From: Mya arenaria
Lineage: Eukaryota; Mollusca; Bivalvia; Myida; Myidae
Length of the DNA: 64,000 nt
Direction of reading: 5' to 3'
Assembly (NCBI RefSeq): GCF_026914265.1
Contig: NC_069135.1
Span: 38,244,946-38,308,945 of the forward strand
Of this stretch, positions 12,250-24,026 are shown piece after piece (positions within the stretch are counted from its first letter, which is position 1; every line of letters starts with the position of its first letter). Below the pieces are notes generated by a model, which made no database searches, was not told the DNA's origin, and was given only the letters and a program-made list of their open reading frames with translations. The translations under genes and the position numbers were made by a program.

Positions 12250-14658
12250 ATTCAAAAAATACAAACAGAAGGAGATGTTAGATAAATATCGTTTTTACAG
12301 AAACCTTGTTCAGAGAGAAGTAATTAAGGCCAAATCGGAATATATGTCAAACAAGCTGGAAGAAAATAAAAATGATCCAAAAAAGCTGTGGTCAGATTTA
12401 AAAAATCTTGGATATAGTAGTAAAAGTAAATCTTCTCCAAATATTGTTTTGAACATTGATGATGAAAATTGTTTTGAACCATGTAAGATTGCAAATCACT
12501 TTAATACTTTTTTTACTACTGTAGCCTCAACTTTAGTAAAAAAACTACCTTTGCCCTTCAATTTGTTTAACTATGAGTCTGACTATTTTAAACGATTTTA
12601 TAAAGATAGAAATCCTGACTCTGTTAAATTTAAACTTCACACTGTTAGTGAAGAATACATTTACAAGGAACTATGTAAACTAAATTGTTCAAAAAGCACA
12701 GGGTTAGATAACATTCCTGCAAGATTTTTAAAAGATGCTGCACCATTTTTAAAGATACCAGTAACATTTCTGATAAACAGTTCTATCACAAGTAACATTG
12801 TACCATCTGAACTCAAAAATGCTAAAGTTAAACCATTGTTTAAGAAAAACAACAGATCTGATGTTTCAAACTATCGACCTGTAAGCATACTATGTATAGT
12901 TTCAAAAATCTTAGAAAGAGTTGTATACAACCAACTAGAATCTTTTCTTGTTAAACATGGATTATTATACGAACTTCAGAGTGGTTTTAGATGTAACTAT
13001 TCAACTGACTCCTGCCTAATTCATTTGACCGACCATATAAAAGAACAAAATTCCAAAGGTCTATATACAGGAATGATTATGCTGGATCTTCAAAAGGCGT
13101 TTGATACCGTAGATCACAAAATTCTATGTCAGAAGTTAAAAGAAATTGGTGTGGATTCAATTGATTGGTTTCAATCATATTTATCTGGACGTAAACAAGT
13201 TTTCAATGTAAATAATACAATGTCTGAATTCATGAACATCTCTTGTGGCGTTCCTCAAGGAAGCATACTTGGACCGTTGCTGTTTTTATGCTATGTCAAT
13301 GATATGAGTATAAGCATAAGTGAAAAATGTAAATTAATATTATATGCAGATGATAGTGCTATCCTTTTCTCACACAAAGATCCGTCTGTTATTAGTAATG
13401 TACTCGGCAAGGAACTTGAAAACTGTAGTAAGTGGTTAGTTGACAACAAACTGTCTTTGCATCTTGGAAAAACAGAATGTATTTTATTTGGGTCTAAAAG
13501 AAAACTAACAAAAGTTGATAGCTTTAATGTAAACTGCAATGGCCATATCATAAAACCTAAACAATCTGTTAAATATCTTGGAAATATACTGGACAATGAT
13601 CTCAGTGCTGCATCTATTGTTAACAATATTGTCAGTAAAGTTAATTCTAGGCTAAAATTTTTATATAGACAAAATCGTTTTTTAGATATGAATCTAAGAA
13701 GATTGTTATGTAACTCCTTAATACAATGCCATTTTGACTATGCATCGACATCTTGGTACAGTGGTATATGTAAACAATTCAAGAACAGATTACAGGTCAC
13801 TCAGAACAAAGTTGTCAGATTTATTTATGGCTATGATTGTAGAACTTCCCTGAAAGTCTCGGCTTTCAGTGATATTGGATGGCTTAATATAGAAAATAGG
13901 ATAAAGCAACTACGACTAAACCATGTACATAAAATCTTAAATAGCAAATGCCCATCATACTTACATGAACATTTTACTTTAGTCTCATCCACACATTCTT
14001 ACAACAGTAGACATAGTGCTGGAAATTTTAAAGTGCCACAGGCTGACAGTTTTATATTAAATACTTTCTTTTATCAAGCAATCCAGGACTGGAACAGTCT
14101 TCCAATAAAGTTAAAAGAATTGAAAAATAAGAATACTTTTAAAAAAGAAGTGAAATCACATCTCATTGTTGGTATGAAATGTGCAGAAATGGAAGATTTC
14201 CTTTTTTATTAATTGTTATTCATTTAATCTTGCATATCAGTCCAAAGATTTTTGTCATATTATGCTAAAGTGTCATATGGTTTTAACAGTCGGTTGCATT
14301 ATAACTGTAAAAGTTCGATATCAAACATTTAATCATTCTTTAACTGGTCAAGAGTACATGCATGTTATTTTTGTATAAGTAAACCTAATTTAAACAGCTT
14401 ATAACTGAGATCTTGGCAAATAATTATATTTGTCATAAGGACCCCATTGGAAATAAGTTGAATAACTTTAATGGGTTATCCTGTGTTATATATTTGTCAC
14501 ATTGAATTAAATCTTTGTTAACGCACGTATGTATCCAAAGCATTCTAATGATGTTGTGCTTTAGTATAGATATCATCACTAATACTTTGTTAATCAGTCT
14601 GTGTTATAACTTTATGAGATATTTGGTTTGTTACAATGACATATATATGCACGAATAA

Positions 14659-14695
<37 letters not shown>

Positions 14696-14696
14696 C
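12250..14696 (+). mobile_element. 5'-truncated CR1/L2-like LINE with (ATCT)n tail
   Basis: A non-LTR retrotransposon with the reverse transcriptase frame, a ~450-bp 3' region and a tetranucleotide tail (ATCT)n at about 14,660-14,694 instead of poly-A. CR1/L2-group elements often end in short tandem repeats. The endonuclease domain is absent: the in-frame sequence is closed by a stop near 12,248, so the copy is 5'-truncated between endonuclease and RT, as expected from incomplete target-primed reverse transcription. Confidence 0.85.
12275..14212 (+). CDS. LINE reverse transcriptase (endonuclease lost), frame intact
   Basis: 645-codon open frame. Visible RT landmarks in order: 'NYRPVSILCIVSKILERVV' (finger region), 'MLDLQKAFDTVDHK' with the catalytic Asp (about residue 271), 'CGVPQGSILGPLLFL', and the catalytic 'YADDS' (about residue 356). 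These are followed by thumb and C-terminal sequence typical of CR1-like elements ('RFIYGYDCRTSLKVS', 'AIQDWNSLPIKLKEL'). The first Met is arbitrary, since the real protein began upstream with an apurinic endonuclease domain now missing. Absence of internal stops over 1.9 kb argues for a recent insertion. It cannot be an autonomous element in this form. Confidence 0.9.
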   Translation: MLDKYRFYRNLVQREVIKAKSEYMSNKLEENKNDPKKLWSDLKNLGYSSKSKSSPNIVLNIDDENCFEPCKIANHFNTFFTTVASTLVKKLPLPFNLFNYESDYFKRFYKDRNPDSVKFKLHTVSEEYIYKELCKLNCSKSTGLDNIPARFLKDAAPFLKIPVTFLINSSITSNIVPSELKNAKVKPLFKKNNRSDVSNYRPVSILCIVSKILERVVYNQLESFLVKHGLLYELQSGFRCNYSTDSCLIHLTDHIKEQNSKGLYTGMIMLDLQKAFDTVDHKILCQKLKEIGVDSIDWFQSYLSGRKQVFNVNNTMSEFMNISCGVPQGSILGPLLFLCYVNDMSISISEKCKLILYADDSAILFSHKDPSVISNVLGKELENCSKWLVDNKLSLHLGKTECILFGSKRKLTKVDSFNVNCNGHIIKPKQSVKYLGNILDNDLSAASIVNNIVSKVNSRLKFLYRQNRFLDMNLRRLLCNSLIQCHFDYASTSWYSGICKQFKNRLQVTQNKVVRFIYGYDCRTSLKVSAFSDIGWLNIENRIKQLRLNHVHKILNSKCPSYLHEHFTLVSSTHSYNSRHSAGNFKVPQADSFILNTFFYQAIQDWNSLPIKLKELKNKNTFKKEVKSHLIVGMKCAEMEDFLFY

Positions 14697-15739
14697 AATC
14701 AGCCAAAACACAGAAAAACGTAAATTGCTGTAAAAGGGCTTTGACAGTTATAGAAGCCACAACTACCTCTGGATGTATTCTAGGCCATGGATACACTTAT
14801 ATCTGCTTGTAACCCATTTACGCCTGAAGATGTCCAACCATTGAAACTTCCCTGTTCTACATGAACCCTATTTTGTGTAAAAAGTGTAGCTTGATCCAAA
14901 TCCAAGATATCAAACTTTCTTACAAATAAATGAACAAGAATAGTTTACCAAAAGAATTCAAGAAGTCAGATATTTTCTTTATGCTGCATGTGATGACTTC
15001 AACATATTCTCTATTCGCCCAATCCTGCTGTATAGGCTTTTGAATTGAGTTGGGCTGTGGTGGTCCTGACATCTTGAATATTTTTATTTCCGGGTTGGAA
15101 CACTTTGTAAAAGACACTTCCATTGGATAAAGCTTTGATAGTCGGCCAATGAAAATTACCCTCCAATACTGCATCAACTTCTGTAGTATAGGTACATCTG
15201 ATTGGCTTGTACATTTTCCTTTCGGCTAATGAAATGCTTTTTAACAAAAGCCACACGACAGTAAACAACGAACAAAATGGAGAGAATAAAACGATTTCTA
15301 GAGAAAAGATACATTTCATCATCAACATAAACAACGCTAATTGGTAAAAAAAATAACATATCATGTCCAATTCTGTTTAAGTAAAGGAAATGGCAGTTAA
15401 TATGGTATTGAGCGTTTTTGTTAGTTTGTAATATGTTTTCGCGATTTATTGAAGAAGAGTGAGATGTTATCTAACGACCTCATACATAGAAAAATTAAAC
15501 GTTATAATGCTATTCCAATAAACATGATCTACAGACTCTCAAACTCAAAAATGGCCTGGTCACAACACATCTAATTTGTTTGTAATCTCCGTTTTGTCCT
15601 GAGTAAAAAAATGCACTGATTAAATTCTACATATGCCAACGATAATCACCAATGATTTGGAACGATATGGCAAACTTATAAACTAGACCAGTAACTTAGT
15701 TACTTTATTTGTGTCTGCTATCAGTTTGACAGAAAAAAA

Positions 15740-15747
15740 TGACGTCA
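15740..15747. promoter_or_regulatory. CRE palindrome TGACGTCA
   Basis: A perfect CREB/ATF-type site about 1.5 kb upstream of the RD3-like start codon and 74 bp left of the TIR element. It may belong to the RD3 promoter; that is inference. Confidence 0.35.
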
Positions 15748-15820
15748 TTCAGGCCCTTGATGTATCATCCGGATCTGCTCAAAACAAACAGTTTTCAGAC
15801 ACAGATATAGTCGCTATATA

Positions 15821-17128
15821 CAGTACACTCCACGCGGAACTACCACTTTCCTCGGGTGACTTGGAGGCGTTTTAAATTTATCGCGGATTTCCGACGAATA
15901 CGCAAAGTAAGTTTCTTTTTAAAAATAATTATCGAAAATTTCCATAACAGTATTCATCAGCATCGTCTAACAACTGTTGTTTTTCACATTATTTAATTAA
16001 AAGATATACCATAGCGTGCGTTTGTGTTTGTTATTGTCATCTTTCTCTTACTATATTAAGGTGTTGAGAACTTAATTAGATTGGAGTAATGAAGGTGTTG
16101 AGAACTTTGTAAGTGTGAATATTTTTCGGTCATTATTTCTTAATTTGCATTTTACCACTTATTAATTTATCCGTAGTTATCAATGGGTATAACCTATTTA
16201 TTACGCATATAAGTGTAAATCCTTCATCAAGTTAATTAAAATCCCATTTAACACCATTTTATACATGCATTGAAATGAATAACACATTCTATCGGCTTCA
16301 GATCAAACAGTCACACTGTGTGACGTCGCATAACTCACAGTTTTACCCACGAGGATCTCATGGAGAGCATGTATATTGTTATGCAGGATTAATGTGTCTG
16401 GGTGGTGTTTTCGAATGTTACTTTAAGTATTGCATTTCCAACTTTAATTCATCACATTAATTAGTTACCTATATCATTGAATGTGTTGACTTTTATTGAT
16501 GATTCAATAAGTATAACTGTACATACTGTAATTGCTTCTTACAGTCTATAAATGTGGTACGAGTTTTAAAGTTTATTGGCAGATCGTTTTACAAAAATGT
16601 CATGTCTTTGTTTTCTTAATCCCTTGATTGCCCTTGTTGTTTATTTAATCCTCCAATAAATATTTCACACTTCCTCTTTCTACATGCAATACATCGTTTA
16701 GGATGGGTATTTACTAATTCACTTGTCACAGTGGTGTATACGGTTAGGTAAATAGATAGATAGATAATCTTCGTCTGTGAAACTTGGTAAGTGTAAAAGT
16801 AACGATTGATGTCCTTTGGGTGTCCGAAAATTAGGTACTCAAAATAAATTATTTTTATAAATAATTACGGGTGTAGCAAAAATTCTCAAATAAATTTAAC
16901 AAAATTAGATACAGTGGGAGATTCTTATCGGTTTTCCTTCGAGTTTCGCGGTGTTTTTACCTCCGAGTAACGCGGCGATTGTAATTATACGGTCCACTGA
17001 TCAGCCTCGGTGGGTGAACGAGTAAAAACGCCGAGGAAAGAGGATTATGATCAATTGGATGTCGTGTCCGCGATGACCAAAATCCGCCGAGGAAAACGGA
17101 AAGTGGTAGTTCCGCGTGGAGTGTACTG
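15821..17128. mobile_element. 1.3 kb TA-flanked TIR element (Tc1/mariner-pogo type, non-autonomous)
   Basis: The ends match as perfect inverted repeats for about 31 bp, starting CAGTACACTCCACGCGGAAC. Each end is flanked by TA (15819-15820 and 17129-17130), the Tc1/mariner signature. The interior shows further inverted pieces (GGTGTTTTTACCTCCGAG against CGAGTAAAAACGCCGAGG) and no transposase. It lies immediately upstream of the RD3-like exon; a strong donor-like site (GCAAA|GTAAGT, 15,906/15,907) is inside its left part. Confidence 0.8.
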
Positions 17129-17195
17129 TAGTTTATAATTTGATCAACATTTTAATTTTTTGAATTAATGAACACCATGGTTTTCTTTTCTTCAG

Positions 17196-17852
17196 ATTGA
17201 TTATAAAGAAAGAGAGATGTTTTCACTGAAATCAATCTGGAAGCCTTGGATTGGCGGTGATGCCAACAAGCCTCCTGGAAAGGATGAACACATGGTAATA
17301 GTGGATTCACTCATGTTAGAGCTCGAGTTTCACATACGAGAGCAGGAACAGATTCTCAAAGATCGTGAACAGGAAGAAAGAAGACGAATAACTGGTGTTG
17401 ACTATAGCTGGCTCGTCAGTGCTCCTGTGAAACAGTATGAAATTCCCCACCTTGAAAGATTGGAACTAGAGGATCTTTGCTACAGAGTTAAGCCACCAGA
17501 ATGTGGTAAAGTTATATCACTCTTCAGAGATTCAATTCTCAATGAGCCAAGAGTTTGTGATATTCCTAAGATTCTCAAAGCTTGTATTCGTCAAGTGGTC
17601 GAACAAAGACCTAAGGAGGAGACTCTAACTGACTGGGTTACGAAAAGGACATCGAGTCTTATAAATATGAAAATACGGCCTTCGACTAAGATTACACCAT
17701 TCCACAAAGAAAGTGATGACGTGGAGAGCAATACAACAATTGAAACCATATCAAGCCATGTAGATTTGATTACACCTAGTGGTGCCCATAGAAACAACCA
17801 ATCATTATCATACCACTCACAACCGCACGATTTTGACTCACTGCCAGTTTAG
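17196..17852 (+). CDS. RD3-like: RD3-family protein, single coding exon
   Basis: The coding frame is 17217-17852 (211 aa); the exon probably starts at 17196 after the acceptor TTTTCTTTTCTTCAG. RD3 of vertebrate photoreceptors binds and inhibits retinal membrane guanylate cyclases and helps their trafficking. Family landmarks here: an N-terminal amphipathic coiled-coil segment (about residues 27-55), 'GVDYSWLVSAP' (60-70; vertebrate RD3 has GVDYSWLAS), 'ERLELEDLC' (80-88), 'CGKVISLFR' (96-104), and a following helix to about 130. The C-terminal third is polar and diverges. Length is close to the human protein (195 aa). The coding part is uninterrupted, with an upstream noncoding exon implied by the acceptor. 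Function in guanylate cyclase control is inferred from family membership. Confidence 0.85.
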   Translation: MDYKEREMFSLKSIWKPWIGGDANKPPGKDEHMVIVDSLMLELEFHIREQEQILKDREQEERRRITGVDYSWLVSAPVKQYEIPHLERLELEDLCYRVKPPECGKVISLFRDSILNEPRVCDIPKILKACIRQVVEQRPKEETLTDWVTKRTSSLINMKIRPSTKITPFHKESDDVESNTTIETISSHVDLITPSGAHRNNQSLSYHSQPHDFDSLPV

Positions 17853-20800
17853 ATACAGCGTTTATTTTTTATTTTTTGTTCTTATAATACAGGCATCAAG
17901 TAAGACTTTGGAAATGAATAAGTCTTTGGAGAAATTTGTTTCAAGATTTTCATCTTCATCTATAAATGTCTATGTATAGCTAAAACCTCTCCCTTAAAAT
18001 ACAAAAGCTAAAAATGGCCTATTGAAAAGTATGAATGATTTTGGAGACTTCTAGCTTTTAGGATTCCTGTTATACAAAATGTGTTCATTTTTTACAAGTC
18101 ATGATTTCTACAAGTTTATTTCAAGGTTATTTATTTCTTATGACTTTGAGTTTTACTTTATGTGTCAGAACCTTATCACATTAATGTACACATGTTGTTC
18201 ACTTCTTAAGTGTTGTTGCTGGCCCTGGCTAATAGCAAAAAGGTTCTTTTCGCTATGTAAATAAAGGGCACTTGGAACCATTTCGCCCTGACCCGTCAAA
18301 ATGTTAGAGCTGATCGACATTTTAGTACCATTGTTTTGCGTTTTCTTTGTTCCTGGCCTTATTGAATACTTCTTACATATATATACAGCCTTTTCTCCTT
18401 GTCCCATCAGATTGTATTCCTGTATAGACATAATCATTATTAAACATTGTACCTTTTATTTTTGTTCAAAGTTATGTTCTTTCGGCATTATTTTTTGTAA
18501 CTAGCCTTATTGAATGCTACGCAGAAACTTCTTGTCTTAACCTGAGGCTTTCAAATTGTATTCCTGTTTTTTGTTCACTTTAAGCACTGATCATGTTATC
18601 AATTGTTCAGTACATGAAGTGTATCACTTGTTTGTAGTTGATTAGCCTTATCGAAGCATTTGTGTTCGAGTGCCTTTAAGGAATTATACCGATTTTGGTT
18701 TACAATCTCTCAGTTTCATTGGGTTGATTGTTTATAACTTTGTTAAAAATATCAATCAAATTAACCTCATCGTTGTTAACTTTTAAATGTGAAATATCTG
18801 ATGATATTCTCACATATTTAAATAAATCAAGTACATGAGCTTAAATGGGCGTCTCAATCAAGTGTTTTCACTGAACTTCCCAAGCAATAACGATTTGAAA
18901 GTTAACAAAGATGACGTTAACAACGTTGTTAACTTTAATAAAGTTCTGAACAATAGGCCCAATGTTTTTTAAATATGCTATTATGGTATATTGTTGTGAT
19001 GTTATTGTTTGAATCGTTGTTCATAAGGTAAGAGTTGTTGTTCATCTCTCTTAAGATTTGTTGTTCATAAGGTAAGAGTTGTTGTTCATAACGTAAGAGT
19101 TGTTGTTCATAAGGAGTTCTTGTTGTTCATAACTTTAGAGTTGTTTATGTCTTTAACATATCATTAAAATGTTTTTTGTTTAAACATTTTAACAGTCAAA
19201 ATATATGACGCAATGTGATGACTTTTTGCTGTTCTGTTTTGAGAAGACAAAAAGTTTTGGTATTGTTTTAGCCCTGGTGTCATTGTTAGTTGAGTCAGTG
19301 TGCGAAAACGTGGCTATAACTCAGAAAGATAGTTCAACCACAACTTTGTACACATGTTGCCAGAGTCAAAACACACATATTAAGCAAGGGTCATAACTTG
19401 GACCTAAATGATCATCAATTTATGCCCTTCTTCACATGATAACAACAACGGCTAAGCAAAACTTTTGAACTTGACATTTCATATTTTGTAACAAACCTAA
19501 TTTTCGAGCCTAGATGGCTTATACTTTTACAATCTTCTAAAATTCAGGTTTCAAAACAACCCTTAACCGATGAAAAGATAAAACTATTAAAACCTGATTT
19601 CTTATGAATTTCAAATATATCTTTGAATGCAATTTTGAAAATGCATGAATTGAAATACATTAACTATGTACAAAGGAAGATGTTTTATATACTGGAAAAT
19701 AAGTGTTCATTACTCTTGTTAATGGAAAGGTTCATTATTCAGGTGTTATTTTAACTACACACCTTTGGGCCATTTCAATGAAGGATTATAGCGTTTTTCA
19801 TCACTTGGTCACAAATGGCCACACATGCAGGGTTCTCAATAAGTTTCGGTTGAACCGTCACAAAAAGAAAAGTAACCGTACAGCTACTACTTATTCTACT
19901 TAAATTTTATTTATTTTTCCAGATTGAAACCGGCCCAATTGCCATTTGAACCGCCCATTTTAGCCGGCAGCCGGTTCATATTGAGAACACTGACATGATA
20001 CTTTTTTTATTTCCTCAACTTTTGTGCTCATTTTTAATACTGGCTAAAGGCCAAGTCACTGAATTTTTTAGTTTAATTACAAAAATATGACACTTTTCAA
20101 GATGATTTCAATGTACGACTTAGATTTTTCTTGTAACGTCACCTAGGCTATGTTTACACGAAGATGCATATCATAACATGCTGCAATATATTAAAGCAGA
20201 AATGTTACTGTTGGATGGTTGTATTGAGACCACAGTAAAAAGTTTGTTTGGCGTATTCTGGTTTGACTCAGAAAATAACATGTGACCCGAAATAGATACC
20301 TTTTATCCTATCTAGTGTTTTTTTTTATTTCAATATGGTAAATTTATCTAAAAAGTAAAATAAAAGAAGAAAAAAAACTTCCTACTAACAGAACCACACC
20401 TTGAAATGTTGATAGGGTAACGCCAGACAAACTGTAAATTGTAGTCTAATATTTACAAACTGAAACAAGTTATAAGCAAGTTGATCTCATAAAAAATCTT
20501 AAGCATTATAATCACAGAATGGTGAAATTATGAATGTTGTTTTTGGACCAAAATATTGTTTGTGATACTCTGTATATCATTTACAAATGTTCGATGATTT
20601 TGATTTTTAGCTTTTGTTGTAATGTTGGCCATGATGATGTACCATATCTCTATAACTGTTATTGGATGTGATTTACATACATGTAATAAGCTATCGATGG
20701 CGGCCAAAAGTGCTTGTATGTTATATTACTCTAGTTGTTTTTTTATGTATATGATATCTCTATACATTATCTACACCAAAAACCGTTTCAAATAAAACCA

Positions 20801-21330
20801 AATAAAGCCGAAATAAAATGGGGTAATAATAGGCCTAAAATTTCTGAATTAACTCAAGCAGTTTAAGTATAATATTTCATTTAACCCAAACATAGTTCAT
20901 CAGGATTATTTTATTTGTAGCAGAATGACGTTATACCGAAAATGACATCCTTAATGTTTTTTCATAGGCACTGTGCATAAACATTTTCAAAGAGAAAGAG
21001 GGTATAATGTGAATTTTTTTTTATATGATCAACCGTAAAACAAGAAATAAGTTGATTTGTAAGCATAAATTATTTTCTTATTCTCAATGGTTAAGATCAT
21101 GTTTTTAAAACTGTCAAACTCATTTTAAAATACAGGAAAAAAAAATGTGTTTAATGATTTTTAAAATAAACAAAATTATATTATAACAGTCTTCAGGATT
21201 ATATATTGTCATATTTGTATACATGTACCTGTGATGTGCAAAGGGGTAGACACCAGAGGATACGATTGCAAGAAAAAAAGAAAACTGTCGAATACTTGCA
21301 TACTATTGATATCATTGTGTACAAAGCATA
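17853..21330. other. Intergenic / RD3 3' region, no further gene
   Basis: Likely RD3 3' UTR at first (an AATAAA occurs at about 18,258). The rest holds only short chance frames, a small minisatellite (19,015-19,145) and AT-rich DNA. Confidence 0.5.
19015..19145. repeat. Short minisatellite, 'gagttgttgttcataaggta' type
   Basis: About five imperfect copies of a ~24-bp unit containing GTTGTTCATAA. Confidence 0.7.
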
Positions 21331-21340
21331 GAATCTTACT

Positions 21341-22083
21341 TACTGATTGATCACATCGCTTACTGATATATCACATCACTTACTGATATATCACATCACT
21401 TACTGATATATCACATCACTTACTGATTGATCACATCGCTTACTGATATATCACATCACTTACTGATATATCACATCACTTACTGATTGATCACATCACT
21501 TACTGATTGATCACATCACTTACTGATTGATCACATCACTTACTGATTGATCACATCGCTTACTGATATATCACATCACTTACTGATTTATCACATCACT
21601 TACTGATTGATCACATCACTTACTGATTGATCACATCACTTACTGATATATCACATCACTTACTGATTGATCACATCACTTACTGATATATCACATCACT
21701 TACAGTGATATATCACATCACTTACTGATTGATCACATCACTTACTGATTGATCACATCACTTACTGATATATCACATCACTTACTGATTGATCACATCA
21801 CTTACTGATATATCACATCACTTACTGATATATCACATCACTTACTGATTGATCACATCACTTACTGATATATCACATCACTTACTGATATATCACATCA
21901 CTTACTGATTGATCACATCACTTACTGATTGATCACATCACTTACTGATATATCACATCACTTACTGATATATCACATCACTTACTGATTGATCACATCA
22001 CTTACTGATTGATCACATCACTTACTGATATATCACATCACTTACTGATATATCACATCACTTACTGATTGATCACATCACTT
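21341..22083. repeat. 37-unit 20-bp satellite array with two alternating variants
   Basis: The unit is CTTACTGATNNATCACATCA. Eighteen units have TTG (variant A, containing TGATTGATCA), eighteen have TAT (variant B, containing the perfect palindrome TGATATATCA) and one has TTT. A 2-bp insertion (CTTACAGTGATA) at about 21,701 shifts the phase once. A and B units are interspersed in short runs. Invariant spacing and near-perfect units indicate recent amplification. It is not a CRISPR: there are no unique spacers. Confidence 0.95.
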
Positions 22084-22561
22084 ATGACACATGCATCTTT
22101 TGCTGTTTTTATGCAGTTTTACAATTCGAAATGTACTGGGGTTGTCTACCATGTATAAACCCCCAGTAAGTTTAAAAATAGCGTCAGTATATTTATATGC
22201 AACCATTAATAGATATGATTTAAACTGGGAAACCATTATGCGCTATTTTAAATTGAGAAAAACAAATGAGACCGCAACATGATGGTTGCGTTTATTATTT
22301 CAAGCATTTTAAATGATGTATAATCGGCCTCCAACTAGCTCGCAATGACAATTCTAGACTTGTTCTGATGAAATACTGTATAAGCCGAATTTTTGATCAT
22401 CTGGTGTCTAGCCCCTTTAATGTTTGCTATTTATAGTTGTGTATGTTTGAAAAGTTCTAGTCTACTTTGCAATTGTTAACATATCACTTATGTTGTTTAA
22501 AGCTGTTTAATTGGATATTAAAATGTGACAAAACTATCAGCTATTTGTTGTCTATAGTTAA

Positions 22562-23160
22562 AGAACAGATTAATTGAACAAAACAAACCAGTTAATCAGA
22601 ATAGAACAGTGCAATTGAACAAATCAGAACAGAACAGATCAATTGAACGGAATAGAACATAACAATTGAACAGATCAGAGTAATTGAATAGAACAGATTA
22701 ATTGAACCTAACAGAGCAATTGAATAGAATAGAGCAATTGAACAGAATATAATATAGCAATTGAACAGAATAGAACAGAGCAATTGAACAGAATTTAAGA
22801 ACAGAGCAATTTAACAGACTAGAACAGAGCAATTGAACAGAACACATCAATTTAATATAACAGCAATTGAACAGAATAGAACAGAGCAATTGAATAGACT
22901 ATAACAGAGCAATTGAACATAATAGAACAGAGCAATTGAATGGAAAGGAGCAATTTAACAGAACAGAGCAATTGAGCAGAACAGATTAATTGAACAGAAC
23001 AGAGCAATGGAATAGAACAGAGCAATGGAATAGAACAGAGCAATTGAACAGACTAGAACAGAGCAATTGAACAGACTAGAACAGAGCAATTTAAAAGAAC
23101 AGAGCAATCGAACAGACTAGAACAGACCAATTGAACAAAACAGAGCAATTAAATATAACA
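22562..23160. repeat. Imperfect ~23-bp minisatellite, 'agcaattgaacagaatagaa' type
   Basis: Roughly two dozen diverged units built from AGCAATTGAACAG and AATAGAACAG. It is related in motif to the cleaner array at 58,776-59,150 in the third-from-right GST gene intron. Apparent minus-strand frames (Leu/Cys/Ser-rich) are artefacts of the repeat. Confidence 0.85.
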
Positions 23161-23172
23161 AAGCATAAACCC

Positions 23173-23475
23173 TTAACTACCTCCTAAATAATGCATTTAT
23201 AGAAAATACTAATTACTGATAACAAGATTGCAACCGTGTACTTAATAGATGAAAAAGCAAAATATTAGATGATTGGTGAGTGCTAAAGGATTTCCTGTGA
23301 ACTTCTGTCGTCTCATAAGGTATAAATACCGTGTTTTCTGCTCCTTTCTTTCAAATTAAACTCGCATATCCTTCAAAAAAACTTTTTTTTCTACATTTAT
23401 TCATCCTTTTTGGTATTTCAAAACACTCGTATTAATTGTGATAAATCTTGTTTGGGAGTAAGAGTGTATTTTTAA
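23173..23475. mobile_element. TTAA-flanked MITE (family 2), second copy
   Basis: It is collinear with 3,850-4,182 over most of its length, with TTAA at 23173-23176 and 23472-23475. Confidence 0.6.
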
Positions 23476-23663
23476 GTTTGATCCAAGTCGGTTACCGAAT
23501 ACGGCCGCATTGGGTAAACATAAGTTCGATCTTTTTTAATACGGTCCCTTATGAAGTTCGATCTAAGTTACATATTCAATATTATTCTGATCAATATCCT
23601 TCGATATGACTCGATTATTCCATTCAGTCAATTGGCCAGTTATTTTTAAGGTTCCATCAAAAC

Positions 23664-23977
23664 CAAGGGCGTAGCTTGACGAAAATATATGTGTAGGCCA
23701 TGTTTTAGGGGGCACGCGGGGCATGCTCCCCACACCAAGGAAATTTTGCCTAGCTAGGTGATTGTAGGTGCGTTTTGGCGTATATTTCGTTGTTGTAAAA
23801 AACATTAAAGAGAGCAACAATATCATTATGTTTTACCATAAATTAATTTGGTACGTATATTAGCTAAAGAAGACAGGCCATAGAAGTAAAACATTGAACA
23901 TTTTATTTAATGTCACTCAATATTAATGCAATTTGTTACCAAAATCTAAATTAACTATATGTGTATTTGCACAAACA

Positions 23978-24026
<49 letters not shown>

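Noticed and set aside
21341-22083. CRISPR-like regular array
   Set aside because: Contiguous near-identical units without unique spacers, in an animal genome.
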